Source: Steromphala cineraria (Eukaryota > Mollusca > Gastropoda > Trochida > Trochidae). From it: a stretch of DNA of 64,000 nt. This document shows, piece by piece, positions 38,411-52,400 of the stretch (positions are counted from its first letter, which is position 1; every line of letters begins with the position of its first letter). The notes beneath the pieces were generated by a model. The model was not told the origin of the DNA and did no database searches. It saw nothing but the letters and a program-made list of their open reading frames with translations. Location: assembly GCA_916613615.1 (NCBI GenBank), contig OU744725.1, forward strand, positions 63,434,575 through 63,498,574. The letters run 5' to 3'. The translations under genes were made by a program, and so were the position numbers.

Positions 38411-41150
38411 ACAATCCTATTTTTGCAACTTTGAAAATTTTAGTGGGTAAGAGTTATGCCCCTTGATTAAGCGATTTCATCAAATATTGGGAAAACCGTC
38501 GCTTTTTTGGAATTTTTGGACCAACTTATGTCGTTCGAAATGATCTCAGCTACATTTTGATATGCCACAACCCTACTTTTGGTGACTTTGATGACTTGGA
38601 ATTCTTGCGCGTTGAGGGTTACGAGGCTTGAATAAGTGCGATTACGCCCAAATTAGCGAAAACCGGCACTTTTTTGGTCTTCGGAAATGGATAAAAGTTC
38701 TTCGTGATGGTCCCAGGAGCAATTAGATGGGTCACAACCCTATTTTTGCAACTTTGAAAATTTTAGTGGGTAAGAGTTATGCCCCTTGATTAAGCGATTT
38801 CATCAAATATTGGGAAAACCGTCGCTTTTTTGGAATTTTTGGACCAACTTATGTCGTTCGAAATGATCTCAGCTACATTTTGATATGCCACAACCCTACT
38901 TTTGGTGACTTTGATGACTTGGAATTCTTGCGCGTTGAGGGTTACGAGGCTTGAATAAGTGCGATTACGCCCAAATTAGCGAAAACCGGCACTTTTTTGG
39001 TCTTCGGAAATGGATAAAAGTTCTTCGTGATGGTCCCAGGAGCAATTAGATGGGTCACAATCCTATTTTTGCAACTTTGAAAATTTTAGTGGGTAAGAGT
39101 TATGCCCCTTGATTAAGCGATTTCATCAAATATTGGGAAAACCGTCGCTTTTTTGGAATTTTTGGACCAACTTATGTCGTTCGAAATGATCTCAGCTACA
39201 TTTTGATATGCCACAACCCTACTTTTGGTGACTTTGATGACTTGGAATTCTTGCGCGTTGAGGGTTACGAGGCTTGAATAAGTGCGATTACGCCCAAATT
39301 AGCGAAAACCGGCACTTTTTTGGTCTTCGGAAATGGATAAAAGTTCTTCGTGATGGTCCCAGGAGCAATTAGATGGGTCACAACCCTATTTTTGCAACTT
39401 TGAAAATTTTAGTGGGTAAGAGTTATGCCCCTTGATTAAGCGATTTCATCAAATATTGGGAAAACCGTCGCTTTTTTGGAATTTTTGGACCAACTTATGT
39501 CGTTCGAAATGATCTCAGCTACATTTTGATATGCCACAACCCTACTTTTGGTGACTTTGATGACTTGGAATTCTTGCGCGTTGAGGGTTACGAGGCTTGA
39601 ATAAGTGCGATTACGCCCAAATTAGCGAAAACCGGCACTTTTTTGGTCTTCGGAAATGGATAAAAGTTCTTCGTGATGGTCCCAGGAGCAATTAGATGGG
39701 TCACAACCCTATTTTTGCAACTTTGAAAATTTTAGTGGGTAAGAGTTATGCCCCTTGATTAAGCGATTTCATCAAATATTGGGAAAACCGTCGCTTTTTT
39801 GGAATTTTTGGACCAACTTATGTCGTTCGAAATGATCTCAGCTACATTTTGATATGACACAACCCTACTTTTGGTGACTTTGATGACTTGGAATTCTTGC
39901 GCGTTGAGGGTTACGAGGCTTGAATAAGTGCATTTACGCCCAAATTAGCGAAAACAGGCACTTTTTTGGTCTTCGGAAATGGATAAAAGTTCTTCGTGAT
40001 GGTCCCAGGAGCAATTAGATGGGTCACAACCCTATTTTTGCAACTTTGAAAATTTTAGTGGGTAAGGGTTATGCCCCTTGATTAAGCGATTTCATCAAAT
40101 ATTGGGAAAACCGTCGCTTTTTTGGAATTTTTGGACCAACTTATGTCGTTCGAAATGATCTCAGCTACATTTTGATATGCCACAACCCTACTTTTGGTGA
40201 CTTTGATGACTTGGAATTCTTGCGCGTTGAGGGTTACGAGGCTTGAATAAGTGCGATTACGCCCAAATTAGCGAAAACCGGCACTTTTTTGGTCTTCGGA
40301 AATGGATAAAAGTTCTTCGTGATGGTCCCAGGAGCAATTAGATGGGTCACAACCCTATTTTTGCAACTTTGAAAATTTTAGTGGGTAAGAGTTATGCCCC
40401 TTGATTAAGCGATTTCATCAAATATTGGGAAAACCGTCGCTTTTTTGGAATTTTTGGACCAACTTATGTCGTTCGAAATGATCTCAGCTACATTTTGATA
40501 TGACACAACCCTACTTTTGGTGACTTTGATGACTTGGAATTCTTGCGCGTTGAGGGTTACGAGGCTTGAATAAGTGCGATTACGCCCAAATTAGCGAAAA
40601 CCGGCACTTTTTTGGTCTTCGGAAATGGATAAAAGTTCTTCGTGATGGTCCCAGGAGCAATTAGATGGGTCACAACCCTATTTTTGCAACTTTGAAAATT
40701 TTAGTGTGTAAGAGTTATGCCCCTTGATTAAGCGATTTCATCAAATATTGGGAAAACCGTCGCTTTTTTGGAATTTTTGGACCAACTTATGTCGTTCGAA
40801 ATGATCTCAGCTACATTTTGATATGCCACAACCCTACTTTTGGTGACTTTGATGACATGGAATTCTTGCGCGTTGAGGGTTACGAGGCTTGAATAAGTGC
40901 GATTACGCCCAAATTAGCGAAAACCGGCACTTTTTTGGTCTTCGGAAATGGATAAAAGTTCTTCGTGATGGTCCCAGGAGCAATTAGATGGGTCACAACC
41001 CTATTTTTGCAACTTTGAAAATTTTAGTGGGTAAGAGTTATGCCCCTTGATTAAGCGATTTCATCAAATATTGGGAAAACCGTCGCTTTTTTGGAATTTT
41101 TGGACCAACTTATGTCGTTCGAAATGATCTCAGCTACATTTTGATATGAC
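38411..41150 (+). repeat. Sub-array with 2-unit alternation
   Basis: Two markers recur at exactly two units: CACAATCCTA (ACAATCC at 38411 and 39057) and GATATGACAC (39851, 40497 and 41143). Alternating marked and unmarked units indicate a local dimeric (646-bp) register. GATATGACAC reappears at 43081 and 45988, six and then nine units on. Private changes include GCATTTACGC and AAACAGGCAC near 39932-39958. Confidence 0.7.
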
Positions 41151-44100
41151 ACAACCCTACTTTTGGTGACTTTGATGACTTGGAATTCTTGCGCGTTGAG
41201 GGTTACGAGGCTTGAATAAGTGCGATTACGCCCAAATTAGCGAAAACCGGCACTTGTTTGGTCTTCGGAAATGGATAAAAGTTCTTCGTGATGGTCCCAG
41301 GAGCAATTAGATGGGTCACAACCCTATTTTTGCAACTTTGAAAATTTTAGTGGGTAAGAGTTATGCCCCTTGATTAAGCGATTTCATCAAATATTGGGAA
41401 AACCGTCGCTTTTTTGGAATTTTTGGACCAACTTATGTCGTTCGAAATGATCTCAGCTACATTTTGATATGCCACAACCCTACTTTTGGTGACTTTGATG
41501 ACTTGGAATTCTTGCGCGTTGAGGGCTACGAGGCTTGAATAAGTGCGATTACGCCCAAATTAGCGAAAACCGGCACTTTTTTGGTCTTCGGAAATGGATA
41601 AAAGTTCTTCGTGATGGTCCCAGGAGCAATTAGATGGGTCACAACCCTATTTTTGCAACTTTGAAAATTTTATAGGGTAAGAGTTATGCCCTTTGATTAA
41701 GCGATTTCATCAAATATTGGGAAAACCGTCGCTTTTTTGGAATTTTTGGACCAACTTATGTCGTTCGAAATGATCTCAGCTACATTTTGATATGCCACAA
41801 CCCTACTTTTGGTGACTTTGATGACTTGGAATTCTTGCGCGTTGAGGGTTACGAGGCTTGAATAAGTGCGATTACGCCCAAATTAGCGAAAACCGGCACT
41901 TTTTGGTCTTCGGAAATGGATAAAAGTTCTTCTTGATGGTCCCAGGAGCAATTAGATGGGTCACAACCCTATTTTTGCAACTTTGAAAATTTTAGTGGGT
42001 AAGAGTTATGCCCCTTGATTAAGCGATTTCATCAAATATTGGGAAAACCGTCGCTTTTTTGGAATTTTTGGACCAACTTATGTCGTTCGAAATGATCTCA
42101 GCTACATTTTGATATGCCACAACCCTACTTTTGGTGACTTTGATGACTTGGAATTCTTGCGCGTTGAGGGTTACGAGGCTTGAATAAGTGCGATTACGCC
42201 CAAATTAGCGAAAACCGGCACTTTTTTGGTCTTCGGAAATGGATAAAGGTTCTTCGTGATGGTCCCAGGAGCAATTAGATGGGTCACAACCCTATTTTTG
42301 CAACTTTGAAAATTTTAGTGGGTAAGAGTTATGCCCCTTGATTAAGCGATTTCATCAAATATTGGGAAAACCGTCGCTTTTTTGGAATTTTTGGACCAAC
42401 TTATGTCGTTCGAAATGATCTCAGCTACATTTTGATATGCCACAACCCTACTTTTGGTGACTTTGATGACTTGGAATTCTTGCGCGTTGAGGGTTACGAG
42501 GTTTGAATAAGTGCGATTACGCCCAAATTAGCGAAAACCGGCACTTTTTTGGTCTTCGGAAATGGATAAAAGTTCTTCGTGATGGTCCCAGGAGCAATTA
42601 GATGGGTCACAACCCTATTTTTGCAACTTTGAAAATTTTAGTGGGTAAGAGTTATGCCCCTTGATTAAGTGATTTCATCAAATATTGGGAAAACCGTCGC
42701 TTTTTTGGAATTTTTGGACCAACTTATGTCGTTCGAAATGATCTCAGCTACATTTTGATATGCCACAACCCTACTTTTGGTGACTTTGATGACTTGGAAT
42801 TCTTGCGCGTTGAGGGTTACGAGGCTTGAATAAGTGCGATTACGCCCAAATTAGCGAAAACCGGCACTTTTTTGGTCTTCGGAAATGGATAAAAGTTCTT
42901 CGTGATGGTCCCAGGAGCAATTAGATGGGTCACAACCCTATTTTTGCAACTTTGAAAATTTTAGTGGGTAAGAGTTATGCCCCTTGATTAAGCGATTTCA
43001 TCAAATATTGGGAAAAACCGTCGCTTTTTTGGAATTTTTGGACCAACTTATGTCGTTCGAAATGATCTCAGCTACATTTTGATATGACACAACCCTACTT
43101 TTGGTGACTTTGATGACTTGGAATTCTTGCACGTTGAGGGTTACGAGGCTTGAATAAGTGCGATTACGCCCAAATTAGCGAAAACCGGCACTTTTTTGGT
43201 CTTCGGAAATGGATAAAAGTTCTTCGTGATGGTCCCAGGAGCAATTAGATGGGTCACAACCCTATTTTTGCAACTTTGAAAATTTTAGTGGGTAAGAGTT
43301 ATGCCCCTTGATTAAGCGATTTCATCAAATATTGGGAAAACCGTCGCTTTTTTGGAATTTTTGGACCAACTTATGTCGTTCGAAATGATCTCAGCTACAT
43401 TTTGATATGCCACAACCCTACTTTTGGTGACTTTGATGACTTGGAATTCTTGCGCGTTGAGGGTTACGAGGCTTGAATAAGTGCGATTACGCCCAAATTA
43501 GCGAAAACCGGCACTTTTTTGGTCTTCGGAAATGGATAAAAGTTCTTCGTGATGGTCCCAGGAGCAATTAGATGGGTCACAACCCTATTTTTGCAACTTT
43601 GAAAATTTTAGTGGGTAAGAGTTATGCCCCTTGATTAAGCGATTTCATCAAATATTGGGAAAACCGTCGCTTTTTTGGAATTTTTGGACCAACTTATGTC
43701 GTTCGAAATGATCTCAGCTACATTTTGATATGCCACAACCCTACTTTTGGTGACTTTGATGACTTGGAATTCTTGCGCGTTGAGGGTTACGAGGCTTGAA
43801 TAAGTGCGATTACGCCCAAATTAGCGAAAACCGGCACTTTTTTGGTCTTCGGAAATGGATAAAAGTTCTTCGTGATGGTCCCAGGAGCAATTAGATGGGT
43901 CACAACCCTATTTTTGCAACTTTGAAAATTTTAGTGGGTAAGAGTTATGCCCCTTGATTAAGCGATTTCATCAAATATTGGGAAAACCGTCGCTTTTTTG
44001 GAATTTTTGGACCAACTTATGTCGTTCGAAATGATCTCAGCTACATTTTGATATGCCACAACCCTACTTTTGGTGACTTTGATGACTTGGAATTCTTGCG

Positions 44101-46118
44101 CGTTGAGGGTTACGAGGCTTGAATAAGTGCGATTACGCCCAAATTAGCGAAAACCGGCACTTTTTTGGTCTTCGGAAATGGATAAAGGTTCTTCGTGATG
44201 GTCCCAGGAGCAATTAGATGGGTCACAACCCTATTTTTGCAACTTTGAAAATTTTAGTGGGTAAGAGTTATGCCCCTTGATTAAGCGATTTCATCAAATA
44301 TTGGGAAAACCGTCGCTTTTTTGGAATTTTTGGACCAACTTATGTCGTTCGAAATGATCTCAGCTACATTTTGATATGCCACAACCCTACTTTTGGTGAC
44401 TTTGATGACTTGGAATTCTTGCGCGTTGAGGGTTACGAGGCTTGAATAAGTGCGATTACGCCCAAATTAGCGAAAACCGGCACTTTTTTGGTCTTCGGAA
44501 ATGGATAAAAGTTCTTCGTGATGGTCCCAGGAGCAATTAGATGGGTCACAACCCTATTTTTGCAACTTTGAAAATTTTAGTGGGTAAGAGTTATGCCCCT
44601 TGATTAAGCGATTTCATCAAATATTGGGAAAACCGTCGCTTTTTTGGAATTTTTGGACCAACTTATGTCGTTCGAAATGATCTCAGCTACATTTTGATAT
44701 GCCACAACCCTACTTTTGGTGACTTTGATGACTTGGAATACTTGCGCGTTGAGGGTTACGAGGCTTGAATAAGTGCGATTACGCCCAAATTAGCGAAAAC
44801 CGGCACTTTTTTGGTCTTCGGAAATGGATAAAAGTTCTTCGTGATGGTCCCAGGAGCAATTAGATGGGTCACAACCCTATTTTTGCAACTTTGAAAATTT
44901 TAGTGGGTAAGAGTTATGCCCCTTGATTAAGCGATTTCATCAAATATTGGGAAAACCGTCGCTTTTTTGGAATTTTTGGACCAACTTATGTCGTTCGAAA
45001 TGATCTCAGCTACATTTTGATATGCCACAACCCTACTTTTGGTGACTTTGATGACTTGGAATTCTTGCGCGTTGAGGGTTACGAGGCTTGAATAAGTGCG
45101 ATTACGCCCAAATTAGCGAAAACCGGCACTTTTTTGGTCTTCGGAAATGGATAAAAGTTCTTCGTGATGGTCCCAGGAGCAATTAGATGGGTCACAACCC
45201 TATTTTTGCAACTTTGAAAATTTTAGTGGGTAAGAGTTATGCCCCTTGATTAAGCGATTTCATCAAATATTGGGAAAACCGTCGCTTTTTTGGAATTTTT
45301 GGACCAACTTATGTCGTTCGAAATGATCTCAGCTACATTTTGATATGCCACAACCCTACTTTTGGTGACTTTGATGACTTGGAATTCTTGCGCGTTGAGG
45401 GTTACGAGGCTTGAATAAGTGCGATTACGCCCAAATTAGCGAAAACCGGCACTTTTTTGGTCTTCGGAAATGGATAAAAGTTCTTCGTGATGGTCCCAGG
45501 AGCAATTAGATGGGTCACAACCCTATTTTTGCAACTTTGAAAATTTTAGTGGGTAAGAGTTATGCCCCTTGATTAAGCGATTTCATCAAATATTGGGAAA
45601 ACCGTCGCTTTTTTGGAATTTTTGGACCAACTTATGTCGTTCGAAATGATCTCAGCTACATTTTGATATGCCACAACCCTACTTTTGGTGACTTTGATGA
45701 CTTGGAATTCTTGCGCGTTGAGGGTTACGAGGCTTGAATAAGTGCGATTACGCCCAAATTAGCGAAAACCGGCACTTTTTTGGTCTTCGGAAATGGATAA
45801 AAGTTCTTCGTGATGGTCCCAGGAGCAATTAGATGGGTCACAACCCTATTTTTGCAACTTTGAAAATTTTAGTGGGTAAGAGTTATGCCCCTTGATTAAG
45901 CGATTTCATCAAATATTGGGAAAACCGTCGCTTTTTTGGAATTTTTGGACCAACTTATGTCGTTCGAAATGATCTCAGCTACATTTTGATATGACACAAC
46001 CCTACTTTTGGTGACTTTGATGACTTGGAATTCTTGCGCGTTGAGGGTTACGAGGCTTGAATAAGTGCGATTACGCCCAAATTAGCGAAAACCCGGCACT
46101 TTTTTGGTCTTCGGAAAT

Positions 46119-47100
46119 GGATAAAGGTTCTTCGTGATGGTCCCAGGAGCAATTAGATGGGTCACAACCCTATTTTTGCAACTTTGAAAATTTTAGTGGG
46201 TAAGAGTTATGCCCCTTGATTAAGCGATTTCATCAAATATTGGGAAAACCGTCGCTTTTTTGGAATTTTTGGACCAACTTATGTCGTTCGAAATGATCTC
46301 AGCTACATTTTGATATGCCACAACCCTACTTTTGGTGACTTTGATGACTTGGAATTCTTGCGCGTTGAGGGTTACGAGGCTTGAATAAGTGCGATTACGC
46401 CCAAATTAGCGAAAACCGGCACTTTTTTGGTCTTCGGAAATGGATAAAAGTTCTTTGTGATGGTCCCAGGAGCAATTAGATGGGTCACAACCCTATTTTT
46501 GCAACTTTGAAAATTTTAGTGGGTAAGAGTTATGCCCCTTGATTAAGCGATTTCATCAAATATTGGGAAAACCGTCGCTTTTTTGGAATTTTTGGACCAA
46601 CTTATGTCGTTCGAAATGATCTCAGCTACATTTTGATATGCCACAACCCTACTTTTGGTGACTTTGATGACTTGGAATTCTTGCGCGTTGAGGGTTACGA
46701 GGCTTGAATAAGTGCGATTACGCCCAAATTAGCGAAAACCGGCACTTTTTTGGTCTTCGGAAATGGATAAAAGTTCTTCGTGATGGTCCCAGGAGCAATT
46801 AGATGGGTCACAACCCTATTTTTGCAACTTTGAAAATTTTAGTGGGTAAGAGTTATGCCCCTTGATTAAGCGATTTCATCAAATATTGGGAAAACTGTCG
46901 CTTTTTTGGAATTTTTGGACCAACTTATGTCGTTCGAAATGATCTCAGCTACATTTTGATATGCCACAACCCTACTTTTGGTGACTTTGATGACTTGGAA
47001 TTCTTGCGCGTTGAGGGTTACGAGGCTTGAATAAGTGCGATTACGCCCAAATTAGCGAAAACCGGCACTTTTTTGGTCTTCGGAAATGGATAAAAGTTCT
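46119..47100 (+). repeat. 7-unit-offset duplication, copy 1
   Basis: GGATAAAGGT at 46119, TTCTTTGTGA at 46451 and AAAACTGTCG at 46891 occur in order here and 2261 bp (exactly seven units) later at 48380, 48712 and 49152. GGATAAAGGT also occurs at 42241 and 44180, about six units apart, so this marker travelled through several exchange events. Confidence 0.85.
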
Positions 47101-48379
47101 TCGTGATGGTCCCAGGAGCAATTAGATGGGTCACAACCCTATTTTTGCAACTTTGAAAATTTTAGTGGGTAAGAGTTATGCCCCTTGATTAAGCGATTTC
47201 ATCAAATATTGGGAAAACCGTCGCTTTTTTGGAATTTTTGGACCAACTTATGTCGTTCGAAATGATCTCAGCTACATTTTGATATGCCACAACCCTACTT
47301 TTGGTGACTTTGATGACTTGGAATTCTTGCGCGTTGAGGGTTACGAGGCTTGAATAAGTGCGATTACGCCCAAATTAGCGAAAACCGGCACTTTTTTGGT
47401 CTTCGGAAATGGATAAAAGTTCTTCGTGATGGTCCCAGGAGCAATTAGATGGGTCACAACCCTATTTTTGCAATTTTGAAAATTTTAGTGGGTAAGAGTT
47501 ATGCCCCTTGATTAAGCGATTTCATCAAATATTGGGAAAACCGTCGCTTTTTTGGAATTTTTTGACCAACTTATGTCGTTCGAAATGATCTCAGCTACAT
47601 TTTGATATGCCACAACCCTACTTTTGGTGACTTTGATGACTTGGAATTCTTGCGCGTTGAGGGTTACGAGGCTTGAATAAGTGCGATTACGCCCAAATTA
47701 GCGAAAACCGGCACTTTTTTGGTCTTCGGAAATGGATAAAAGTTCTTCGTGATGGTCCCAGGAGCAATTAGATGGGTCACAACCCTATTTTTGCAACTTT
47801 GAAAATTTTAGTGGGTAAGAGTTATGCCCCTTGATTAAGCGATTTCATCAAATATTGGGAAAACCGTCGCTTTTTTGGAATTTTTGGACCAACTTATGTC
47901 GTTCGAAATGATCTCAGCTACATTTTGATATGCCACAACCCTACTTTTGGTGACTTTGATGACTTGGAATTCTTGCGCGTTGAGGGTTACGAGGCTTGAA
48001 TAAGTGCGATTACGCCCAAATTAGCGAAAACCGGCACTTTTTTGGTCTTCGGAAATGGATAAAAGTTCTTCGTGATGGTCCCAGGAGCAATTAGATGGGT
48101 CACAACCCTATTTTTGCAACTTTGAAAATTTTAGTGGGTAAGAGTTATGCCCCTTGATTAAGCGATTTCATCAAATATTGGGAAAACCGTCGCTTTTTTG
48201 GAATTTTTGGACCAACTTATGTCGTTCGAAATGATCTCAGCTACATTTTGATATGCCACAACCCTACTTTTGGTGACTTTGATGACTTGGAATTCTTGCG
48301 CGTTGAGGGTTACGAGGCTTGAATAAGTGCGATTACGCCCAAATTAGCGAAAACCGGCACTTTTTTGGTCTTCGGAAAT

Positions 48380-49200
48380 GGATAAAGGTTCTTCGTGATG
48401 GTCCCAGGAGCAATTAGATGGGTCACAACCCTATTTTTGCAACTTTGAAAATTTTAGTGGGTAAGAGTTATGCCCCTTGATTAAGCGATTTCATCAAATA
48501 TTGGGAAAACCGTCGCTTTTTTGGAATTTTTGGACCAACTTATGTCGTTCGAAATGATCTCAGCTACATTTTGATATGCCACAACCCTACTTTTGGTGAC
48601 TTTGATGACTTGGAATTCTTGCGCGTTGAGGGTTACGAGGCTTGAATAAGTGCGATTACGCCCAAATTAGCGAAAACCGGCACTTTTTTGGTCTTCGGAA
48701 ATGGATAAAAGTTCTTTGTGATGGTCCCAGGAGCAATTAGATGGGTCACAACCCTATTTTTGCAACTTTGAAAATTTTAGTGGGTAAGAGTTATGCCCCT
48801 TGATTAAGCGATTTCATCAAATATTGGGAAAACCGTCGCTTTTTTGGAATTTTTGGACCAACTTATGTCGTTCGAAATGATCTCAGCTACATTTTGATAT
48901 GCCACAACCCTACTTTTGGTGACTTTGATGACTTGGAATTCTTGCGCGTTGAGGGTTACGAGGCTTGAATAAGTGCGATTACGCCCAAATTAGCGAAAAC
49001 CGGCACTTTTTTGGTCTTCGGAAATGGATAAAAGTTCTTCGTTATGGTCCCAGGAGCAATTAGATGGGTCACAACCCTATTTTTGCAACTTTGAAAATTT
49101 TAGTGGGTAAGAGTTATGCCCCTTGATTAAGCGATTTCATCAAATATTGGGAAAACTGTTGCTTTTTTGGAATTTTTGGACCAACTTATGTCGTTCGAAA
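48380..49200 (+). repeat. 7-unit-offset duplication, copy 2
   Basis: This is the partner of 46119-47100 with all three markers at an exact 2261-bp offset. It has one additional CpG transition (AAAACTGTTG instead of AAAACTGTCG at about 49156) and GTTATGG for GTGATGG near 49041. It lies directly before the nearly invariant core. Confidence 0.85.
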
Positions 49201-49439
49201 TGATCTCAGCTACATTTTGATATGCCACAACCCTACTTTTGGTGACTTTGATGACTTGGAATTCTTGCGCGTTGAGGGTTACGAGGCTTGAATAAGTGCG
49301 ATTACGCCCAAATTAGCGAAAACCGGCACTTTTTTGGTCTTCGGAAATGGATAAAAGTTCTTCGTGATGGTCCCAGGAGCAATTAGATGGGTCACAACCC
49401 TATTTTTGCAACTTTGAAAATTTTAGTGGGTAAGAGTTA

Positions 49440-52400
49440 TGCCCCTTGATTAAGCGATTTCATCAAATATTGGGAAAACCGTCGCTTTTTTGGAATTTTT
49501 GGACCAACTTATGTCGTTCGAAATGATCTCAGCTACATTTTGATATGCCACAACCCTACTTTTGGTGACTTTGATGACTTGGAATTCTTGCGCGTTGAGG
49601 GTTACGAGGCTTGAATAAGTGCGATTACGCCCAAATTAGCGAAAACCGGCACTTTTTTGGTCTTCGGAAATGGATAAAAGTTCTTCGTGATGGTCCCAGG
49701 AGCAATTAGATGGGTCACAACCCTATTTTTGCAACTTTGAAAATTTTAGTGGGTAAGAGTTATGCCCCTTGATTAAGCGATTTCATCAAATATTGGGAAA
49801 ACCGTCGCTTTTTTGGAATTTTTGGACCAACTTATGTCGTTCGAAATGATCTCAGCTACATTTTGATATGCCACAACCCTACTTTTGGTGACTTTGATGA
49901 CTTGGAATTCTTGCGCGTTGAGGGTTACGAGGCTTGAATAAGTGCGATTACGCCCAAATTAGCGAAAACCGGCACTTTTTTGGTCTTCGGAAATGGATAA
50001 AAGTTCTTCGTGATGGTCCCAGGAGCAATTAGATGGGTCACAACCCTATTTTTGCAACTTTGAAAATTTTAGTGGGTAAGAGTTATGCCCCTTGATTAAG
50101 CGATTTCATCAAATATTGGGAAAACCGTCGCTTTTTTGGAATTTTTGGACCAACTTATGTCGTTCGAAATGATCTCAGCTACATTTTGATATGCCACAAC
50201 CCTACTTTTGGTGACTTTGATGACTTGGAATTCTTGCGCGTTGAGGGTTACGAGGCTTGAATAAGTGCGATTACGCCCAAATTAGCGAAAACCGGCACTT
50301 TTTTGGTCTTCGGAAATGGATAAAAGTTCTTCGTGATGGTCCCAGGAGCAATTAGATGGGTCACAACCCTATTTTTGCAACTTTGAAAATTTTAGTGGGT
50401 AAGAGTTATGCCCCTTGATTAAGCGATTTCATCAAATATTGGGAAAACCGTCGCTTTTTTGGAATTTTTGGACCAACTTATGTCGTTCGAAATGATCTCA
50501 GCTACATTTTGATATGCCACAACCCTACTTTTGGTGACTTTGATGACTTGGAATTCTTGCGCGTTGAGGGTTACGAGGCTTGAATAAGTGCGATTACGCC
50601 CAAATTAGCGAAAACCGGCACTTTTTTGGTCTTCGGAAATGGATAAAAGTTCTTCGTGATGGTCCCAGGAGCAATTAGATGGGTCACAACCCTATTTTTG
50701 CAACTTTGAAAATTTTAGTGGGTAAGAGTTATGCCCCTTGATTAAGCGATTTCATCAAATATTGGGAAAACCGTCGCTTTTTTGGAATTTTTGGACCAAC
50801 TTATGTCGTTCGAAATGATCTCAGCTACATTTTGATATGCCACAACCCTACTTTTGGTGACTTTGATGACTTGGAATTCTTGCGCGTTGAGGGTTACGAG
50901 GCTTGAATAAGTGCGATTACGCCCAAATTAGCGAAAACCGGCACTTTTTTGGTCTTCGGAAATGGATAAAAGTTCTTCATGATGGTCCCAGGAGCAATTA
51001 GATGGGTCACAACCCTATTTTTGCAACTTTGAAAATTTTAGTGGGTAAGAGTTATGCCCCTTGATTAAGCGATTTCATCAAATATTGGGAAAACCGTCGC
51101 TTTTTTGGAATTTTTGGACCAACTTATGTCGTTCGAAATGATCTCAGCTACATTTTGATATGCCACAACCCTACTTTTGGTGACTTTGATGACTTGGAAT
51201 TCTTGCGCGTTGAGGGTTACGAGGCTTGAATAAGTGCGATTACGCCCAAATTAGCGAAAACCGGCACTTTTTTGGTCTTCGGAAATGGATAAAAGTTCTT
51301 CGTGATGGTCCCAGGAGCAATTAGATGGGTCACAACCCTATTTTTGCAACTTTGAAAATTTTAGTGGGTAAGAGTTATGCCCCTTGATTAAGCGATTTCA
51401 TCAAATATTGGGAAAACCGTCGCTTTTTTGGAATTTTTGGACCAACTTATGTCGTTCGAAATGATCTCAGCTACATTTTGATATGCCACAACCCTACTTT
51501 TGGTGACTTTGATGACTTGGAATTCTTGCGCGTTGAGGGTTACGAGGCTTGAATAAGTGCGATTACGCCCAAATTAGCGAAAACCGGCACTTTTTTGGTC
51601 TTCGGAAATGGATAAAAGTTCTTCGTGATGGTCCCAGGAGCAATTAGATGGGTCACAACCCTATTTTTGCAACTTTGAAAATTTTAGTGGGTAAGAGTTA
51701 TGCCCCTTGATTAAGCGATTTCATCAAATATTGGGAAAACCGTCGCTTTTTTGGAATTTTTGGACCAACTTATGTCGTTCGAAATGATCTCAGCTACATT
51801 TTGATATGCCACAACCCTACTTTTGGTGACTTTGATGACTTGGAATTCTTGCGCGTTGAGGGTTACGAGGCTTGAATAAGTGCGATTACGCCCAAATTAG
51901 CGAAAACCGGCACTTTTTTGGTCTTCGGAAATGGATAAAAGTTCTTCGTGATGGTCCCAGGAGCAATTAGATGGGTCACAACCCTATTTTTGCAACTTTG
52001 AAAATTTTAGTGGGTAAGAGTTATGCCCCTTGATTAAGCGATTTCATCAAATATTGGGAAAACCGTCGCTTTTTTGGAATTTTTGGACCAACTTATGTCG
52101 TTCGAAATGATCTCAGCTACATTTTGATATGCCACAACCCTACTTTTGGTGACTTTGATGACTTGGAATTCTTGCGCGTTGAGGGTTACGAGGCTTGAAT
52201 AAGTGCGATTACGCCCAAATTAGCGAAAACCGGCACTTTTTTGGTCTTCGGAAATGGATAAAAGTTCTTCGTGATGGTCCCAGGAGCAATTAGATGGGTC
52301 ACAACCCTATTTTTGCAACTTTGAAAATTTTAGTGGGTAAGAGTTATGCCCCTTGATTAAGCGATTTCATCAAATATTGGGAAAACCGTCGCTTTTTTGG

